From: Polynucleobacter sp. MWH-HuK1
GTDB lineage: Bacteria > Pseudomonadota > Gammaproteobacteria > Burkholderiales > Burkholderiaceae
Reading direction: 5' to 3'
Assembly: GCF_018881815.1 (NCBI RefSeq)
Contig: NZ_JACVPP010000001.1
Coordinates: forward strand, 124,001-188,000
DNA length: 64,000 bases
The notes below the pieces were generated by a model. The model was given only the letters and a program-made list of their open reading frames with translations. It ran no database searches and had not been told where the DNA came from. Below, in pieces: positions 9,231 through 22,197 of the stretch (position 1 is the stretch's first letter; every line of letters starts with the position of its first letter). The position numbers and the translations under genes are program-made.

Positions 9231-10673
9231 TTAAGCTGGGCGCTTCGCATGCATCTCAAACTTGAATAAACGGCACTCAAGAGGACCATTAAACAAGGGA
9301 GTGCGCTTAGATTCTTTGATGCGCAATTGACCTGGAAGTGCCATATCTGCGGTAAGTACAAAAATATTCCACCCGCCAAAATCATCTTTTAGATGCTGGC
9401 CAAACTGACGCAAAAACTCCACAAATTTAGGATCCTGCTCTTCTTGGGCCTGCAACTTTTTCAATGATTCACGGCTAGAACGTTTAGCACTTTGACGACC
9501 TGTCTCCAAATTCAGTTCGAAGCGGTTTTCAGGTTCATCTGCACCATCGTACTTAGCATCTCGACTAGAAGTGCGATCTTGGCCACGACCACCCTTGATG
9601 ACCAACCGCTCACCATAAGGGGGGTTCAACAACATCACGCCTTCATTCACACTCCCAGGCGGCTTAGCAGCTAAGGCATCAATCTGACGAACTACCGGCT
9701 GATCAGGCAATTGCGCTCTTTGCCAATTACCCTTGAACATGGATACCAACTTCTCATTAATATCACCACCAGTAATTTTTAAGTTATCAACGCTAGGGTA
9801 CTGCTTACGTTTTTCCAGCATCTGCGCAAGAGCGGCCTCTTTTAAATCAACCCAACGCTTCTGTTCGGCAACTTCATTAAAAGGCTTGAGTCGCTGAAAA
9901 CCAAACCCATGCGCCGAAGTCACTAAAGGACGATAAGCTAGTCTGTTTGGCTTGGCATCATCGCCATACATACCTGCACGAATAGCACCAGGTGGAATAG
10001 ATAAAACAATCTGGGCAGCTTCAATTAAAAAGGTGCCGCTACCGCACATTGGATCAAATAATGTTTGACCAGGCTTCCAAGCAGTAAAAGACAAAATCCC
10101 AGCAGCCAAATTTTCTTTAAGGGGTGCATCGCCCTTTTCATCTCGCCAGCCACGTTTGAATAAAGCCTCACCAGAAGTATCCAAATAAATAGTGACTTGG
10201 GTTGCTGTTAAATGGGCTTGTACTCGCACATCCGGGAAAGCAGTATCAATACTTGGTCGATCGCCTGTTACATCACGCAAGCGATCCACAATCGCATCTT
10301 TAATTTTGAGCGTAGCAAAATTGAGACTCTTGAGTGGAGAGCGATGGGCTGTGACATCCACTCGCAAAGTTTGCTTTGAGGTAAACCATTCTTCCCACGC
10401 TAAACCGCTAGCTAGCTTATAGAGATCATCTTCTTGACGATAGGGGGCTTGCGCCATTTGCAACAGAACGCGGCTTGCAATACGAGAATGCAAATTCAAT
10501 ACCATTGCAGCAGATATTGGTGCAGCTAGACCAATACCACCAGTTGGACTTGTAGGTGTTGGATCGATTACCCATGCCCCCAAAGCCTTACATTCTGGAC
10601 GTCCAGCTATCTCTGCTAGCTCCTGGGCAAGCGGCACTTCTAAACCGCCTGGGCATACAACAAAAAATCTCAT
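9231..10673 (-). CDS. THUMP-domain 23S rRNA guanine-N2 methyltransferase (RlmL N-terminal-half type)
   Basis: A 480-residue class I SAM methyltransferase. It starts MRFFVVCPGGLEVPLAQEL, typical of the RlmL/YpsC family. A THUMP domain lies about residues 60-160, then the SAM motif FDPMCGSGTFLIEAA near 212 and the catalytic motif LLNPPYGERL ending near 357. By family it makes m2G2445 in 23S rRNA. The RlmK half found in E. coli RlmL is absent. Between NPPYGERL and the next beta-strand there is a highly charged insert of about 50 residues (from about 360 to 415, rich in Arg, Asp, Glu, Ser). It ends the long minus-strand run, 59 bases after hemJ. Confidence 0.88.
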   Translation of the reverse strand: MRFFVVCPGGLEVPLAQELAEIAGRPECKALGAWVIDPTPTSPTGGIGLAAPISAAMVLNLHSRIASRVLLQMAQAPYRQEDDLYKLASGLAWEEWFTSKQTLRVDVTAHRSPLKSLNFATLKIKDAIVDRLRDVTGDRPSIDTAFPDVRVQAHLTATQVTIYLDTSGEALFKRGWRDEKGDAPLKENLAAGILSFTAWKPGQTLFDPMCGSGTFLIEAAQIVLSIPPGAIRAGMYGDDAKPNRLAYRPLVTSAHGFGFQRLKPFNEVAEQKRWVDLKEAALAQMLEKRKQYPSVDNLKITGGDINEKLVSMFKGNWQRAQLPDQPVVRQIDALAAKPPGSVNEGVMLLNPPYGERLVIKGGRGQDRTSSRDAKYDGADEPENRFELNLETGRQSAKRSSRESLKKLQAQEEQDPKFVEFLRQFGQHLKDDFGGWNIFVLTADMALPGQLRIKESKRTPLFNGPLECRLFKFEMHAKRPA

Positions 10674-10732
10674 GGGGCTAACAATCTATAAATGGGGATA
10701 TTAAAAAAATAAACTGTACTTATTGGTTGGAC

Positions 10733-11158
10733 TCAAGGCTTAAACAATACCAAGGCAACAATAATGACCAACAAAATAACTGGCACTTCATTAAACCAAC
10801 GAAACCAAATACCAGATCGCTTATTTGCACCGGCTCGGAATTTTTTGAGCAAACTTAAACAAGCATGGTGATAACCAATCACGAGAATCACAAAAAATAA
10901 TTTAGCGTGCATCCATACATCGCCACGACCAATACCAAAGTGAAGCCACAGCGTTATACCCAATAAGACCGCTGGGACCGCCAAGATAGTCATAAAACGA
11001 AACAGGCGATCAGCCATGCCCAGTAGGCGCGCATAAGCCTCCACATTTTTTTCTTCCGCCAAGTTCACAAAAATTCTAGGTAAATAAAACAAACCGGCAA
11101 ACCATGAGGTAATAAATACGATGTGGAAAGTTTTAACCCAGAGGTAAGAATTACTCAT
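10733..11158 (-). CDS. hemJ: HemJ-type protoporphyrinogen IX oxidase (CopD-like membrane protein)
   Basis: A 141-residue integral membrane protein with about four helices. The N-terminal pattern LWVKTFHIVFITSWFAGLFYLPR carries the conserved His11 and Arg of HemJ/UPF0093. HemJ oxidises protoporphyrinogen IX to protoporphyrin IX in the inner membrane and binds haem. Other CopD-superfamily proteins share this fold, but length and the FHIVFITSWFAG motif favour HemJ. It lies 26 bases downstream of proA on the same strand. Confidence 0.88.
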   Translation of the reverse strand: MSNSYLWVKTFHIVFITSWFAGLFYLPRIFVNLAEEKNVEAYARLLGMADRLFRFMTILAVPAVLLGITLWLHFGIGRGDVWMHAKLFFVILVIGYHHACLSLLKKFRAGANKRSGIWFRWFNEVPVILLVIIVALVLFKP

Positions 11159-11184
11159 ATATTGTGCGTTTACTGTTTAATAAA

Positions 11185-12462
11185 TTAAGTACGAATCTCA
11201 CCATGACCCATAACCACGTACTTTAAGGAGGTCAGGCCATCCAAGCCAACTGGACCGCGGGCATGCAGTTTGTCATTGGAAATGCCGATCTCAGCACCCA
11301 AGCCATATTCAAAGCCATCCGCAAAGCGAGTGCTGGCATTGACCATCACACTAGCACTATCCACTTCGCGTAAGAAACGGTCCGCTTGTGCCTTATTGTT
11401 AGTAATAATGGCGTCCGTATGTTTACTGCCGTATTGCTCGATATGATTCATCGCTTCATCTATATTGGCAACTGTCTTGATTGACAAAATTGGAGCTAAG
11501 TATTCTGTCTGCCAATCTTCTTCTGTGGCATCAATTAAATTCTGAAAGCCATTTGCTTCGAGTGTTTTGCGAGTTATGCCATCCACACGCAACTCCACAC
11601 CCTTATCTTGATAAATCTTGCACAGTGTAGGCAAGACCTTCTGTGCTATCTCTTGATTTACGAGTAAGGTCTCCATTGCATTACAAGGAGCATAGCGTTG
11701 TGTCTTAGCATTATCACAGACCTTCACCGCCATTGCTACATCAGCATCCCCATCAATATAGGTATGGCAGATTCCGTCTAAGTGCTTAATCATAGGTACA
11801 CGTGCTTCAGCCATCAAACGCGCAATCAAACTCTTACCACCGCGTGGCACGATGACATCAATGTATTGAGTCATAGTGATCATTTCACCAACAGCACTAC
11901 GATCTGTTGTTGTCACTACTTGCACAGCATCCTTAGGTAATCCAGCGGCTGCTAAGCCATCCTGAATAATCTGAGCAAGCAAGGTATTAGAATCGATTGC
12001 CTCAGATCCACCACGCAAAATCACAGCATTTCCCGACTTTAAGCAGAGTGCTGCAGCGTCAATGGTGACATTAGGACGAGACTCATAAATAATGCCAATC
12101 ACTCCAAGCGGCACACGCATTTGACCTATCTCAATGCCAGAAGCCTGTTTCTGAAGCGGGGTAATTTTTCCAATAGGATCTTTCAAGGAGACGATTTGCT
12201 CTAAACCCAAGGCCATCGTTTCGATTGTCTTTGGAGTCATGGTTAAACGATCGACAAACGCCGCATCTTGGCCATTTGCTTTGGCACGCTCAACATCGAC
12301 CTGATTAACCTTCTGAATCTCGGATGCCTTTTGACGAATAACTTTCGCAATATGTAATAAAGCCTGATTCTTTTGTTCGCTAGATGCACGCGCCATAGCT
12401 CGAGATGCGGTACGTGCTCGCATCCCAATGTCATACATCATTTCTTTGATAGGTGAACTCAT
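11185..12462 (-). CDS. proA: Gamma-glutamyl phosphate reductase
   Basis: ProA reduces gamma-glutamyl phosphate to glutamate-5-semialdehyde with NADPH, the second step of proline synthesis. The 425-residue aldehyde-dehydrogenase-fold protein has [16 protein letters not shown], the catalytic Cys in [14 protein letters not shown], and [24 protein letters not shown]. Full length. proB, the preceding step, is about 42 kb away (54081-54863) beside obgE, the usual split in Burkholderiales. It lies 77 bases after holA. Confidence 0.96.
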   Translation of the reverse strand: MSSPIKEMMYDIGMRARTASRAMARASSEQKNQALLHIAKVIRQKASEIQKVNQVDVERAKANGQDAAFVDRLTMTPKTIETMALGLEQIVSLKDPIGKITPLQKQASGIEIGQMRVPLGVIGIIYESRPNVTIDAAALCLKSGNAVILRGGSEAIDSNTLLAQIIQDGLAAAGLPKDAVQVVTTTDRSAVGEMITMTQYIDVIVPRGGKSLIARLMAEARVPMIKHLDGICHTYIDGDADVAMAVKVCDNAKTQRYAPCNAMETLLVNQEIAQKVLPTLCKIYQDKGVELRVDGITRKTLEANGFQNLIDATEEDWQTEYLAPILSIKTVANIDEAMNHIEQYGSKHTDAIITNNKAQADRFLREVDSASVMVNASTRFADGFEYGLGAEIGISNDKLHARGPVGLDGLTSLKYVVMGHGEIRT

Positions 12463-12539
12463 TTTTATTCTCTTATTGCTCTCTTGCTACTCTTTTATTA
12501 CTTCTTTAAATTTACTTTTATATTTGATGTCTTTACTTC

Positions 12540-13601
12540 TTAACGCAATAAATTGCCAACTAAACGCAGACCATCCCAGGGATCTGCAGGCAACTCTGCT
12601 GCGTGCAGACCTTTTACCTGGCGATCCAATCCTGCAGCCACTTGCATTGCTCTGCGGAGTTTGAGCGGTTGAACTCTTCTCAATGCCGCTGGATATAAAC
12701 GCTCTTTATTTCCCCAAATTCGATTGGCACGCATGAGGTTTTGCACAGACTCCCCAGCATCACTCGCCGCCTTTAGTTTAGATAGTATCCGAAGCTCTTC
12801 AGTTACGCTCCACAGAATCAATACTAGCGGCTCACCCTCGCCTTTGAGGCCATCCAACATACGATTCAGTCTTGCCAAATCCCCTGCAAGCATGGCTTCG
12901 GTTAACTCAAAAACGTTGTAGCGCGCCACCTTCAGAATCGAAGAGCGAATCTGCTCCTCGCTGAGTTTTCCAGCAGGATAGAGTAGGCCTAATTTCAGGA
13001 TCTCTTGGTGGGCAGCAATTAGGTTGCCCTCAACTTGATCAGCTATAAATTCGAGTGCGCGCTGACCTTCAGGTCCAGCTTCTACTTCTTGATCTTGACG
13101 CTTGAGGCGTCCCGAAATCCAATGGGGCAAATGGCTGCGATCCAATGAATCAATCTGAATCGCCATACCCGCATCATCAAGCGCACTAAACCAAGCGGAA
13201 GTCTTGGTCTTGCCATCCAAACGAGGCAAAACAATACAAACTACGGTATCTGGACCATCTGAGCCATTTGACTGCGCAGCGATTTGAGCGGCAAATTGCT
13301 TTAAAGCATCTGCTCCATCACGTCCAGGCTTACCAGTCGGAATTCGCAACTCTACCCAGCGTTTATCTCCAAACAAAGACATTGTCTGGCCAGCGCTCAG
13401 TAAAGCACTCCAATCAAATCCACGCTCCTGCAGCAAAACTTCACGCTCTGTAAAGCTTTGTTTCTTCGCAGCAGATCTTAATTGATCCATCGCCTCCATC
13501 ATTAATAGAGGTTCATCGCCACTAAAAATATAGAGTGGCAACATGGGTCCGCCCGAACTCAGAGATTTGAGGTGTGCTTGCAGGGCATCAACTTTAACCA
13601 T
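12540..13601 (-). CDS. holA: DNA polymerase III delta subunit
   Basis: Delta is the clamp-loader subunit that opens the beta clamp. Starting at the ATG 13601 the protein has 353 residues, close to the E. coli delta. It shows the N-terminal LYIFSGDEPLLMMEAMDQLR pattern and later WFSALDDAGMAIQID and the C-terminal collar domain (NRIWGNKERLYPAALRR). An upstream in-frame ATG at 13688 would put 87 bases inside lptE and add an unlikely His/Asn/Pro-rich leader, so I prefer 13601, 17 bases past the lptE stop. lptE-holA after leuS is a conserved order. Confidence 0.93.
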   Translation of the reverse strand: MVKVDALQAHLKSLSSGGPMLPLYIFSGDEPLLMMEAMDQLRSAAKKQSFTEREVLLQERGFDWSALLSAGQTMSLFGDKRWVELRIPTGKPGRDGADALKQFAAQIAAQSNGSDGPDTVVCIVLPRLDGKTKTSAWFSALDDAGMAIQIDSLDRSHLPHWISGRLKRQDQEVEAGPEGQRALEFIADQVEGNLIAAHQEILKLGLLYPAGKLSEEQIRSSILKVARYNVFELTEAMLAGDLARLNRMLDGLKGEGEPLVLILWSVTEELRILSKLKAASDAGESVQNLMRANRIWGNKERLYPAALRRVQPLKLRRAMQVAAGLDRQVKGLHAAELPADPWDGLRLVGNLLR

Positions 13602-13617
13602 GCGAGTTTGGTCCGCT

Positions 13618-14145
13618 TTAAAACACTCTGGATTGCGGTGATTTGGCGGCGGCAGATACGCGTCGCAGGATCTGAATAGCCAAGTCACGACGCATCAGCC
13701 CCAGGAACTGCTGGATTTGAACATCTGTCGCCAAGACCGTTGTAACGCTAAAGTCCATATCACGAGTCATATAAATCTCTGCCTCAGGAACTATCTCAGC
13801 ACCCGCCAAATCAAAAGCCCTAAAGCCTACCCGAATATTGAGGCGATAAGCTGAAATCTGACCGCTGGAGTTATAGGCCAAGATCTCACGACCGTTAACA
13901 TCATTAGTAATTTCTAAGATCAGATCCGCATCTTTAGGATTGATCGCTACCTTTGCATCGGTGCCCGTCAAAATTGCTGTCTGCAAATCAGCCCTCAAAG
14001 GAGGCGATGGATTGCCGGTAATCGCAATAACCTTGAAGGGCAAATCCACCATACCGCGCAAGCGATAGCCGCATGCGATCAACCCCATTACCGGAGCAGT
14101 GGCTATTAAGCCTAACATTGCGCGACGAAGAGAATTTACGCTCAT
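13618..14145 (-). CDS. lptE: LPS-assembly lipoprotein LptE
   Basis: LptE plugs the LptD barrel in the outer membrane and helps deliver LPS to the surface. The 175-residue protein has a lipoprotein signal (positively charged SLRR, hydrophobic stretch, lipobox G-L-I-A-C with Cys25) followed by GYRLRG, the usual LptE mature start. The body is a small alpha/beta domain with divergent sequence. It is located 15 bases after leuS and before holA, the standard leuS-lptE-holA order that supports the call. Confidence 0.92.
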   Translation of the reverse strand: MSVNSLRRAMLGLIATAPVMGLIACGYRLRGMVDLPFKVIAITGNPSPPLRADLQTAILTGTDAKVAINPKDADLILEITNDVNGREILAYNSSGQISAYRLNIRVGFRAFDLAGAEIVPEAEIYMTRDMDFSVTTVLATDVQIQQFLGLMRRDLAIQILRRVSAAAKSPQSRVF

Positions 14146-14160
14146 GTTTATATTTTCTAT

Positions 14161-16875
<2,715 letters not shown>

Positions 16876-17679
16876 TTATTTACGCAAGCCAAGAACGTCT
16901 TGCATATCGAATAAACCGCTGGTTTGGTCTTGCAAAAAACGGGCAGCTCGCAATGATCCCTGTGCGTAAGACTGACGGCTCGAAGACTTATGACTGATTT
17001 CAATACGCTCACCATCACCAGCAAATAACACGGTATGGTCACCTACGATATCGCCGCCACGAATGGTTGCAAAACCAATCGTACCCTCTTTGCGTTCGCC
17101 GGTATGACCTTCACGCGCATAGACTGCAACGTCATCTAATTTCTCGCCCAACGCATCCGCGATCACTTCACCCATCTTGAGTGCTGTACCAGAAGGTGCA
17201 TCTACTTTGTGTTTATGATGCGCTTCAATAATATCAATGTCATAACCCTGATTGAGCATCTTGGCCGCGATCTCGAGGAGCTTAAACGTGGCATTAACAC
17301 CCACACTCATATTTGGAGCAAACACAATTGCTAATTTAGACGAAGCTTTTTTCAAGTTCGCAATTTGGTCGGCAGTGAGACCGGTAGTGCCAATAATCAT
17401 TTTGGTGCCGGTCTTTTCGGCAACTGCCAAATGAGCCATGGTGCCTTCCGGCCTTGTGAAGTCGATCAAGAATTGCGCGTCGGCTAACACCTGAGCAACA
17501 TCAGAAGAGATCAGTACACCAGTCTTTTTACCTAAGAATGCGCCAGCATCTTCGCCCAGCTGTGGGCATGAAGCATGTTCAAGAGCACCAACTAATTGTG
17601 CGTCTGCTGTATTGAGGACAGCCTCAATCAACATCTTTCCCATACGACCTGTTGCGCCTGCAATTGCAATCTTCATCAT
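16876..17679 (-). CDS. dapB: 4-hydroxy-tetrahydrodipicolinate reductase
   Basis: DapB reduces the dihydrodipicolinate-forming intermediate to tetrahydrodipicolinate in lysine and diaminopimelate synthesis. The 267-residue protein has the Rossmann motif [12 protein letters not shown] at the start, the GTTGL segment, and the catalytic [15 protein letters not shown] (the HHxxK motif). Full length. It lies between bamE (69 bases upstream) and leuS (downstream), all on the minus strand. Confidence 0.97.
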   Translation of the reverse strand: MMKIAIAGATGRMGKMLIEAVLNTADAQLVGALEHASCPQLGEDAGAFLGKKTGVLISSDVAQVLADAQFLIDFTRPEGTMAHLAVAEKTGTKMIIGTTGLTADQIANLKKASSKLAIVFAPNMSVGVNATFKLLEIAAKMLNQGYDIDIIEAHHKHKVDAPSGTALKMGEVIADALGEKLDDVAVYAREGHTGERKEGTIGFATIRGGDIVGDHTVLFAGDGERIEISHKSSSRQSYAQGSLRAARFLQDQTSGLFDMQDVLGLRK

Positions 17680-17748
17680 GTGTTTCTTCGCTTCTTATTC
17701 AAGTGAGCCAAAAAGGTAGTCTTGGCATCAGTAAAAAAGTGGTATTTA

Positions 17749-18468
17749 TTATTTAGAATCCGCTGCCTTTGGCACATCATTTAAAGTGCCTGGCCCCAAC
17801 TGCAGAGACTGCGCTGCCGAATCATTCTTTGAGGAACCAAAGAAGTCCCAGAATGAACTGCTATTTGGTGCAGGAGGAGTAGCCGCACCAGCAGCTAAAT
17901 TATCTGTCTTGCTTGGAACCAATAATTCTGGACTCTGCAATGGAGGAGTAACTGGGGGTTTATTGGATCCAGTAATAACATCCCAGAATGAACGCTTTGT
18001 TTTGGAGTAGTTGTCAATCTCCGCAACCAACTCAATCTCAGTAGGCAATGCGTCACCCTCAAACTTCACTACTTTGTCACCATCAAAAAATATGGTGACA
18101 TGACGCTCTTTGCCAATTAGTTGACCAGAACGTTTATATTCAAAAATATAATCCCAGCGATTTGCGTGGAAGTAACTTGCCAACAAAGGTGTGCCTAAAA
18201 TTTGACGCACCTGTTCGCGACTCATACCAAGCTGTAGCTTTACATACTGCTCGCTAGAAATAAAGTTGCCCTGCACGACATCAGGAACATAAGGTCTAAA
18301 AATCTTATTCATCCAAGCGCGCTGAGTTTCATCAACCGCAGAAGTGCAGCCAACCACTCCCATGAGTCCAAATAGAGTGAGGGCCACAACTCCCAGTCGA
18401 ACAGGGGAATAAACCCCCTTTAAAACTGGGTTCAAAAAGCGGGTAAAAAGTTCAAGGCAATTTTGCAT
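17749..18468 (-). CDS. bamE: Outer-membrane assembly lipoprotein BamE
   Basis: BamE (SmpA/OmlA) is a lipoprotein of the BAM complex that inserts outer-membrane proteins. From the ATG at 18468 the protein has 239 residues with a lipoprotein signal ending G-V-V-G-C (Cys41) and the BamE domain (SSEQYVKLQLGMSREQVRQ, GTPLLASYFHANRWDYIFEY, VTIFFDGDKVVKFEGD). About 90 C-terminal residues rich in Pro, Ser and Ala, containing two SFWD segments, extend beyond the normal domain. A longer frame to 18507 would cross towards fur and is less likely. It is divergent from fur with about 50 bases between starts, a common proteobacterial pairing. Confidence 0.93.
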   Translation of the reverse strand: MQNCLELFTRFLNPVLKGVYSPVRLGVVALTLFGLMGVVGCTSAVDETQRAWMNKIFRPYVPDVVQGNFISSEQYVKLQLGMSREQVRQILGTPLLASYFHANRWDYIFEYKRSGQLIGKERHVTIFFDGDKVVKFEGDALPTEIELVAEIDNYSKTKRSFWDVITGSNKPPVTPPLQSPELLVPSKTDNLAAGAATPPAPNSSSFWDFFGSSKNDSAAQSLQLGPGTLNDVPKAADSK

Positions 18469-18517
18469 GGCTGGCCGTATCATTAAGACATTGATTTTAG
18501 CTCCCAATGCCCTTTAT

Positions 18518-18970
18518 ATGACCCAAATCCCTACCCCTGAAAATTTACGTGATATTGGCCTGAAAGCGACTGGGCCAAGGATGAAAATTCTGGATTTTTT
18601 CCATCAAAACGGTGGTACCCACTTTAGCGCTGAAGACGTTTTTATGGCCCTAGCAAAAGAGGATAAAGAGATTGGTTTAGCCACTGTATATCGGGTTCTT
18701 ACCCAATTTGAACAAGCAGGCCTCCTCCTACGTAGCCATTTTGAATCCAGCAAAGGGGATAGCAGAGCCATCTACGAACTGAATGAGGGGCAGCATCACG
18801 ATCACTTGGTCTGCATTGATTGTGGGCACGTCGAGGAGTTTGTAGACGAAGCAATTGAAAGAAGACAGCGTGATATTGCTAAAAACCTTGGATTTAAGCT
18901 CCAGGAACACTCTTTGGCCATGTATGGCCAGTGTCAGAAGAAAAATTGCCGTAATAAACAAGCAAAATAG
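18518..18970 (+). CDS. fur: Ferric uptake regulator
   Basis: Fe(II)-dependent repressor of iron acquisition genes. The ATG at 18518 gives 150 residues. It has the winged-helix DNA-binding domain (NLRDIGLKATGPRMKILDFF, FSAEDVFMALAKEDKEIGLATVYRVL), the dimerisation domain with the metal-site motif HHDHLVCIDCGHVEEF, and the end C-x4-C (CQKKNC). The upstream in-frame ATG at 18467 would run into the bamE start, so I reject it. A symmetric terminator follows directly. Confidence 0.96.
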   Translation: MTQIPTPENLRDIGLKATGPRMKILDFFHQNGGTHFSAEDVFMALAKEDKEIGLATVYRVLTQFEQAGLLLRSHFESSKGDSRAIYELNEGQHHDHLVCIDCGHVEEFVDEAIERRQRDIAKNLGFKLQEHSLAMYGQCQKKNCRNKQAK

Positions 18971-18993
18971 GCTGTTTTTAGCCCCTAGAAGCA

Positions 18994-19020
18994 AAAAAGA
19001 CCTCAAATTGAGGTCTTTTT
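18994..19020. terminator. Bidirectional rho-independent terminator, fur/gap
   Basis: The stem GACCTC/GAGGTC with loop AAATT is flanked by A-run and T-run (AAAAA...TTTTT), giving a hairpin followed by a U-tract in both directions. It lies between the fur stop and the gap stop, which converge here, so it serves both transcripts. Confidence 0.85.
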
Positions 19021-19091
19021 CACATAATTAAGCTTAAAAAGAAGATTTAAGCGTTTTTTAACAACTTTTAACTACTGTTAGATAGTTTTTA

Positions 19092-20120
19092 TTACTTTAC
19101 AGCCATTAATGCTTCAGCAGCATTGAGCATTTGAACTGAATAACCCCACTCGTTGTCATACCAAGCCAATACCTTAACCAACTCGCCATCCGCAGAAACG
19201 CGAGTTTGGGAGGCATCATAAATACTTGGACGTGGGTCATGATTAAAGTCGATTGAAACTAATGGCAAGGTATTGAAGCCCAAAATACCTTTGAGCTCGC
19301 CTTCACTGGCAGCCTTAAGTATCGAGTTCACCTCATCCACGCTAGTAGCGCGACTTGCAGCAAATGTGAGGTCAACTACTGAAACGTTAATTACTGGTAC
19401 ACGCATCGCAAAACCATCAAAGCGACCAGCCAATGCTGGCAGAACCAAGCCCACTGCCTTGGCAGCACCAGTCTTCGTTGGGATCATGCTTGTTACAGCA
19501 GAGCGCGCACGACGCATATCCTTGTGATACACGTCAGTCAAGACTTGATCGTTTGTAAATGCATGAATCGTTGTCATCAAGCCAGATTCAATGCCAATCT
19601 TTTCTAGGAGTGGCTTCACCAGTGGAGCCAAACAGTTTGTTGTGCAGCTTGCATTCGATACAACTACATCGCTTGGCTTAAGTACGTTTTGGTTTACGCC
19701 GTACACAATCGTTGCATCCACATCTTTTTCACCAGGAGCAGAAATCAATACTTTCTTCGCGCCCTGCTCAATATGAATCATCGCTTTTTCTTTAGAGGTG
19801 AACTTACCTGTGCACTCTAAAACCAAATCGACGCCCAATTCACCCCAAGGAGTTTCTGCAGGGTTACGTGTACAGAACATCTTGATGCGATCACCATTTA
19901 CCACCATGCAATCACCATCAACCGAGACTTCAGCTGGGAAGCGACCGTGCGCTGAATCGTATTGAGTCAAGTGAGCATTAATGGCAATATCGCCCATCGC
20001 ATTAATCGCAACAATCTTGATATCACGGCGTGGTTTACCGTTTACTTGATCTTCATATAAAGCACGCAATACCATGCGGCCGATACGCCCATAACCATTA
20101 ATTGCGACACGAATTGTCAT
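19092..20120 (-). CDS. gap: Type I glyceraldehyde-3-phosphate dehydrogenase
   Basis: Converts glyceraldehyde-3-phosphate to 1,3-bisphosphoglycerate, in glycolysis and gluconeogenesis. The 342-residue protein has [17 protein letters not shown], the catalytic Cys159 in [32 protein letters not shown] and the end [13 protein letters not shown]. The cofactor strand reads IVAINAMGD, so the Asp that normally recognises the adenosine ribose of NAD (AIND) is Ala41. That raises the possibility of NADP use. It is downstream of tkt on the same strand with a gap of about 40 bases. Confidence 0.95.
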   Translation of the reverse strand: MTIRVAINGYGRIGRMVLRALYEDQVNGKPRRDIKIVAINAMGDIAINAHLTQYDSAHGRFPAEVSVDGDCMVVNGDRIKMFCTRNPAETPWGELGVDLVLECTGKFTSKEKAMIHIEQGAKKVLISAPGEKDVDATIVYGVNQNVLKPSDVVVSNASCTTNCLAPLVKPLLEKIGIESGLMTTIHAFTNDQVLTDVYHKDMRRARSAVTSMIPTKTGAAKAVGLVLPALAGRFDGFAMRVPVINVSVVDLTFAASRATSVDEVNSILKAASEGELKGILGFNTLPLVSIDFNHDPRPSIYDASQTRVSADGELVKVLAWYDNEWGYSVQMLNAAEALMAVK

Positions 20121-20161
20121 TTATTTCCCTTTACTAATATTGAATTTATTTCGTATTTGAA

Positions 20162-22153
20162 TTATTTCTTTGCGATGCATTGCTTAACTGTCTTCGCAAT
20201 TTGATCAGTTGTTAGACCAAAGTGTTCATAGAGTTGTGGCGCAGGCGCTGATTCACCAAAAGTATCAACACCATGTACCGCTGCACAACCATACTTCCAC
20301 CAGAAATCGCTTACACCTGCTTCAACTGCAATACGTGGAATACCTGCGGGTAAAACTTTTGCCTTGTATGCAGCATCTTGTTGATCAAATACGGTGGTCG
20401 AAGGTATCGAAACAACGCGAATGCCTAAACCTTCTCTTTCTAATTGCTGTGCTGTTTGCAAAGCAAGAGCAATTTCAGAACCAGTAGCCATAATCACTGC
20501 ATCCATCTTGCCAGATGGATCACGCAATACATAACCACCGCGAGAAATCTCTTTGATTTGCGCAGGAGTACGAGACACAAATGGGCAATTCTGACGACTG
20601 AAGATTAAGGCGCTAGGGCCATTTTTGCGCTCAATAGCTGAACCCCAGGCTACGGCGCTCTCGGTGGTGTCACAGGGACGCCAAACCATTAGATTTGGAA
20701 TGAGGCGTAAGCTGGCTACGTGCTCTACAGACTGGTGGGTAGGGCCATCTTCGCCCAGGCCGATTGAGTCATGAGTAAAGACAAAAATGCTGCGTAGCTT
20801 CATCAACGCAGCCATACGCAAGGCATTACGGCTGTAATCGGAGAATGTTAAGAAGGTACCGCCAAATGGAATATAGCCGCCATGCAGAGCGATACCATTC
20901 ATGATGGCGCTCATACCAAATTCGCGCACACCGTAATTGATGTGATTACCCCACTGATCACCACGCACTGGCTTGCATGTAGACCAATTGGTTAAGTTGG
21001 AGCCTGTTAAGTCAGCGGAGCCGCCCATAAATTCTGGTAATGCTGGTGCTAAAGCTTCAATCGCATTTTGACTTGCTTTACGAGTAGCAATAGTCTCAGC
21101 TTTAGATTGGCAAGTTTTTAAATACGCATTTAAGGTAGATGAAAAGTCTTTTGACAATTCACCTTCCATGCGGCGCTGTAATTCAGAAGCAAGCTCTGGA
21201 AATTTATTTTTATATTTCTGGAATTCTTTATTCCACTCATGCTCTGCTGCTTGACCACGCTTTTTAAAATCCCACGCCGCATAAATATCTTTCGGAATTT
21301 CAAACGGAGCATAAGGCCAGTTCAAAGCAACGCGAGTAGCTGCAATTTCAGCGGCGCCTAATGGTGAGCCGTGCACTTTATCGCTACCAGCCATATTTGG
21401 TGAGCCTTGACCAATTGCAGTCTTACAGCAAATCAGAGTTGGCTTATCACTCGTTTTCGCCTTGGCAATGGCGGCAGAAACCGCTTCTGCATCATGACCA
21501 TCCACATCGCGAATGACATTCCAGCCATAGGCTTCAAAGCGCTTAGGCGTGTCTTCATTAAACCAAGAAATAACTTTGCCATCAATCGAGATGCCGTTGT
21601 CGTCCCACAATGCAATTAACTTATTGAGCTTGAGAGTGCCAGCCAAAGAACAAACTTCGTGGCTGATGCCTTCCATCAAACAACCGTCACCTAAAAATAC
21701 ATAGGTGTAGTGATCAATGATGTTGTGGCCAGGACGATTAAATTCTTCAGCAAGTAATTTCTCAGCCAATGCCATGCCAACCGCATTCGAAATTCCTTGG
21801 CCTAATGGTCCAGTAGTTGTTTCTACTCCAGGTGTAATTCCATATTCAGGATGTCCTGGTGTCTTGCTATGCAATTGACGGAAATTTTTCAACTCTTCAA
21901 TTGGTAAGTCGTATCCAGAAAGATGTAAGAGTGAATACAACAACATGGAACCGTGACCGTTTGATAAAACAAAACGATCTCGATCAATCCAATGTGGATC
22001 GGTTGGATTATGTTTTAAATGTTCACTCCAAAGACCTACGGCAATATCCGCCATTCCCATCGGCATACCAGGATGTCCTGAATTTGCCTGCTGAACTGCA
22101 TCCATAGATAAAGCGCGAATGGCATTGGCCATGCGAATTTGAAGGTTTGACAT
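20162..22153 (-). CDS. tkt: Transketolase
   Basis: ThDP-dependent enzyme moving two-carbon units between sugar phosphates in the pentose phosphate pathway. From the ATG at 22153 it has 663 residues. Motifs are [33 protein letters not shown], the ThDP motif [12 protein letters not shown]...[11 protein letters not shown], and [18 protein letters not shown] in the central domain. The frame stays open to 22243, but that would overlap the divergent rsmE start and adds an atypical leader. The standard family start is [18 protein letters not shown]. Its partner gap follows directly, linking pentose phosphate and triose steps. Confidence 0.96.
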   Translation of the reverse strand: MSNLQIRMANAIRALSMDAVQQANSGHPGMPMGMADIAVGLWSEHLKHNPTDPHWIDRDRFVLSNGHGSMLLYSLLHLSGYDLPIEELKNFRQLHSKTPGHPEYGITPGVETTTGPLGQGISNAVGMALAEKLLAEEFNRPGHNIIDHYTYVFLGDGCLMEGISHEVCSLAGTLKLNKLIALWDDNGISIDGKVISWFNEDTPKRFEAYGWNVIRDVDGHDAEAVSAAIAKAKTSDKPTLICCKTAIGQGSPNMAGSDKVHGSPLGAAEIAATRVALNWPYAPFEIPKDIYAAWDFKKRGQAAEHEWNKEFQKYKNKFPELASELQRRMEGELSKDFSSTLNAYLKTCQSKAETIATRKASQNAIEALAPALPEFMGGSADLTGSNLTNWSTCKPVRGDQWGNHINYGVREFGMSAIMNGIALHGGYIPFGGTFLTFSDYSRNALRMAALMKLRSIFVFTHDSIGLGEDGPTHQSVEHVASLRLIPNLMVWRPCDTTESAVAWGSAIERKNGPSALIFSRQNCPFVSRTPAQIKEISRGGYVLRDPSGKMDAVIMATGSEIALALQTAQQLEREGLGIRVVSIPSTTVFDQQDAAYKAKVLPAGIPRIAVEAGVSDFWWKYGCAAVHGVDTFGESAPAPQLYEHFGLTTDQIAKTVKQCIAKK

Positions 22154-22197
22154 CGTAAAAGTGGTCTCGAGAAAAATAAATTGGCTATATTTCAGTA

